Assembly: GCA_000702525.1 (NCBI GenBank)
Contig: JNIN01000001.1
Span: forward strand, 1,426,001 to 1,490,000
Direction of reading: 5' to 3'
DNA from: Lachnospiraceae bacterium AC2012
Lineage (GTDB): Bacteria > Bacillota > Clostridia > Lachnospirales > Lachnospiraceae
Length of the DNA stretch: 64,000 nt
Part shown: one piece after another, positions 62,882-64,000 of the stretch
Layout of the letters: the number at the start of each line of letters is the position of its first letter
Position numbering within the stretch: the first letter of the stretch is position 1
Program-made: the position numbers and the translations under genes
The notes under the pieces: model-generated
Database searches by the model: none
What the model saw: only the letters and a program-made list of their open reading frames with translations
Told to the model about the DNA's origin: nothing

Positions 62882-63724
62882 TTATCCTTCGTATGGGATT
62901 ACAGCTCCATCATATTCTTCTTCAATCCACTGCTGTACTTCGTCGCTCTTAAGTACCTTAACAAGCTTCTGGATTGCTTCATTATCCTCATTTCCGTTCT
63001 TTACAGCGATAACATTTACATAATTTTCAGCTGCTTCAGAATCCTGTGCTTCTACTGCAAGGGCATCCTTGCCTACAGAAAGCCCAGCTTCCTGTGCGTA
63101 GTTTCCGTTTAATACAACGTATGCGCATTCATTGATAACACGTGACACCTGTGCTGCTTCTAATTCTTCAATTTCCACATTGTAAGGATTTTCAACGATA
63201 TCATTTACGGTTGCTTCTAAGCCAACGCCATCCGCAAGCTTGATGATTCCGTTATCCTGAAGAAGTAAGAGTGCTCTTGCTTCATTTGTTGTGTCATTTG
63301 GCACTGCGATCTTATCACCATCTGCAATATCTTTTAAGTCTGTCTTTGTACCAGCGTAAATTCCAAATGGTTCGTAATGGATTTCTCCAGCAGATACAAG
63401 ATCTGTACCATTTTCTTCGTTGAAGTTTTCAAGATAAACTACATGCTGGAAATAATTCGCATCATATTCTCCCTGATCTACTACAAGGTTTGGCTGAACA
63501 TAATCTTCAAACTCTGTAATTTCAAGGTTTACACCTTCTTCTGCAAGCTGATCCTTCACATGTTCGAGAATCTCTGCATGTGGAGTTGTTGATGCTGCAA
63601 TTTTAAGTGTTACGGTATCCCCATCGGATGTGCTCGCACTATCCTCGCTCTTTGCGCCACAACCAACCAATAGTCCTAATGTTAATACTCCGACAAGTGC
63701 GGATGCTAATAATCTTTTCTTCAT
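62882..63724 (-). CDS. metQ: Methionine ABC transporter substrate-binding lipoprotein
   Basis: Captures methionine for the MetNI importer. About 280 residues. The start at 63724 (MKKRLLAS) is chosen because GAGGG lies just before it; the reading from 63745 would include that site. The signal peptide ends in the lipobox LLVGCGAK with lipid Cys. NlpA/MetQ motifs follow: IAASTTPHAEILEHVKDQL, VNLEITEFEDYVQPN, YDANYFQHVVYLE and AVPNDTTNEARALLLLQ. metI ends upstream at 63862. The order metN-metI-metQ is expected, with any SAM riboswitch outside the window. Confidence 0.94.
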   Translation of the reverse strand: MKKRLLASALVGVLTLGLLVGCGAKSEDSASTSDGDTVTLKIAASTTPHAEILEHVKDQLAEEGVNLEITEFEDYVQPNLVVDQGEYDANYFQHVVYLENFNEENGTDLVSAGEIHYEPFGIYAGTKTDLKDIADGDKIAVPNDTTNEARALLLLQDNGIIKLADGVGLEATVNDIVENPYNVEIEELEAAQVSRVINECAYVVLNGNYAQEAGLSVGKDALAVEAQDSEAAENYVNVIAVKNGNEDNEAIQKLVKVLKSDEVQQWIEEEYDGAVIPYEG

Positions 63725-63861
63725 GATATTTCCCTCGCTTTTCATCTTTCCTCTAAATTCATCCTAGTAATCTTTTTCTATTTCAATCTTTTTTCTTCTC
63801 TTTTTCCGTTCTTTTCCCAATACTTATGACATTTCGTCCTTCAAAATCAACGTTCGTCAGG

Positions 63862-64000
63862 TTATCTACGACGTTTATCAAGTTTCACAGCAGTAACATT
63901 TCCAACGAATTGGAATAATTGTACAAGAAGTACGAGCAGTACCACTGTGACAATCATAATATCCTTCTGGTATCTGTAATAACCATAGCGGATTGCGATA
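63862..64000 (-). CDS. metI: Methionine ABC transporter permease MetI (C-terminal end, cut by window edge)
   Basis: The last 45 residues are visible (AIRYGYYRYQKDIMIVTVVL, then LLVLLVQLFQFVGNVTAVK and KLDKRRR). This is the conserved C-terminus of MetI, with a membrane helix and a basic end. The gap of about 140 bases to metQ has no other gene. Confidence 0.88.
   Translation of the reverse strand, partial: IAIRYGYYRYQKDIMIVTVVLLVLLVQLFQFVGNVTAVKLDKRRR

Noticed and set aside
1-64000. tRNA, rRNA, prophage or toxin-antitoxin genes
   Set aside because: None could be supported on reading both strands; small ORFs of suitable size were shadows of larger genes.

Overview
The window looks like chromosome of a low-GC, motile member of the Lachnospiraceae (Clostridia, Firmicutes). 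Grounds: the glgC-glgD pair, spoVG, pth-mfd order, DnaD and DnaI primosome genes, a glmS ribozyme, strong AGGAGG ribosome binding sites, and several chemotaxis and cyclic-di-GMP proteins. No rRNA, tRNA, CRISPR array, prophage or transposase gene was seen. The genus is not settled by the sequence.

Layout. 1-7.0 kb (minus strand): mfd (cut by the window edge), pth, a 1.8-kb noncoding repeat locus (locus A), spoVG, glgD, glgC. 7.2-12.3 kb (plus): murC, a DnaA-box cluster, dnaD, dnaI, a PRPP synthetase gene. 12.4-20.1 kb (minus): an ECF sigma/anti-sigma pair and a cluster for a secreted peptide-like protein, lipoprotein and ABC transporter, with two matching ECF promoters. 20.1-26.5 kb: a large surface protein with a dead C39-like domain, an EamA transporter, a His-rich CsoR repressor and an LtaS-like enzyme. 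26.5-29.6 kb: small protein, AlaX-type editing enzyme, RsmF-type methylase. 29.7-31.5 kb: a candidate small RNA, then a second copy of the noncoding locus (locus B). 31.6-45.9 kb (minus): radical SAM protein, response regulator and hybrid kinase, DAHP synthase, YitT, GGDEF-GGDEF-EAL protein, phosphoglucomutase, glmS with its ribozyme. 46.3-59.9 kb (minus): SDR, AzlCD, ECF-type S component, GNAT, chemoreceptor, HAD phosphatase, diguanylate cyclase, CbiMQO metal importer, PutP, and a soluble chemoreceptor/FIST pair. 60.1-64 kb: a TRIC-type membrane protein, a Leu-x-x-Gly heptad-repeat membrane protein, metQ and the end of metI.

The most unusual content is loci A and B (2381-4165 and 29995-31528). 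Each is bounded by two inverted copies of a long palindrome whose tip is a 67-nt, two-hairpin module; the four tips show compensatory changes. Between the ends lie a long hairpin whose 23-nt loop is exactly inverted between the two loci, a series of six TTACAGAA/TTCTGTAA-type hairpins, and an array of GGTGGAG and TATATGCCC motifs that reverses orientation at its centre. No convincing protein is encoded. The interiors of A and B are nearly identical by eye, but the end modules match within a locus better than between loci. This looks like a mobile or structured noncoding element family that I cannot assign to a known class.

Functional themes: glycogen and sugar-phosphate metabolism (glgC, glgD, phosphoglucomutase, glmS), replication restart or initiation (dnaD, dnaI), envelope stress (ECF cluster, LtaS-like protein), signalling (one hybrid kinase, two chemoreceptors, two cyclic-di-GMP proteins) and nutrient import (Co/Ni, methionine, proline, branched-chain amino acid export).
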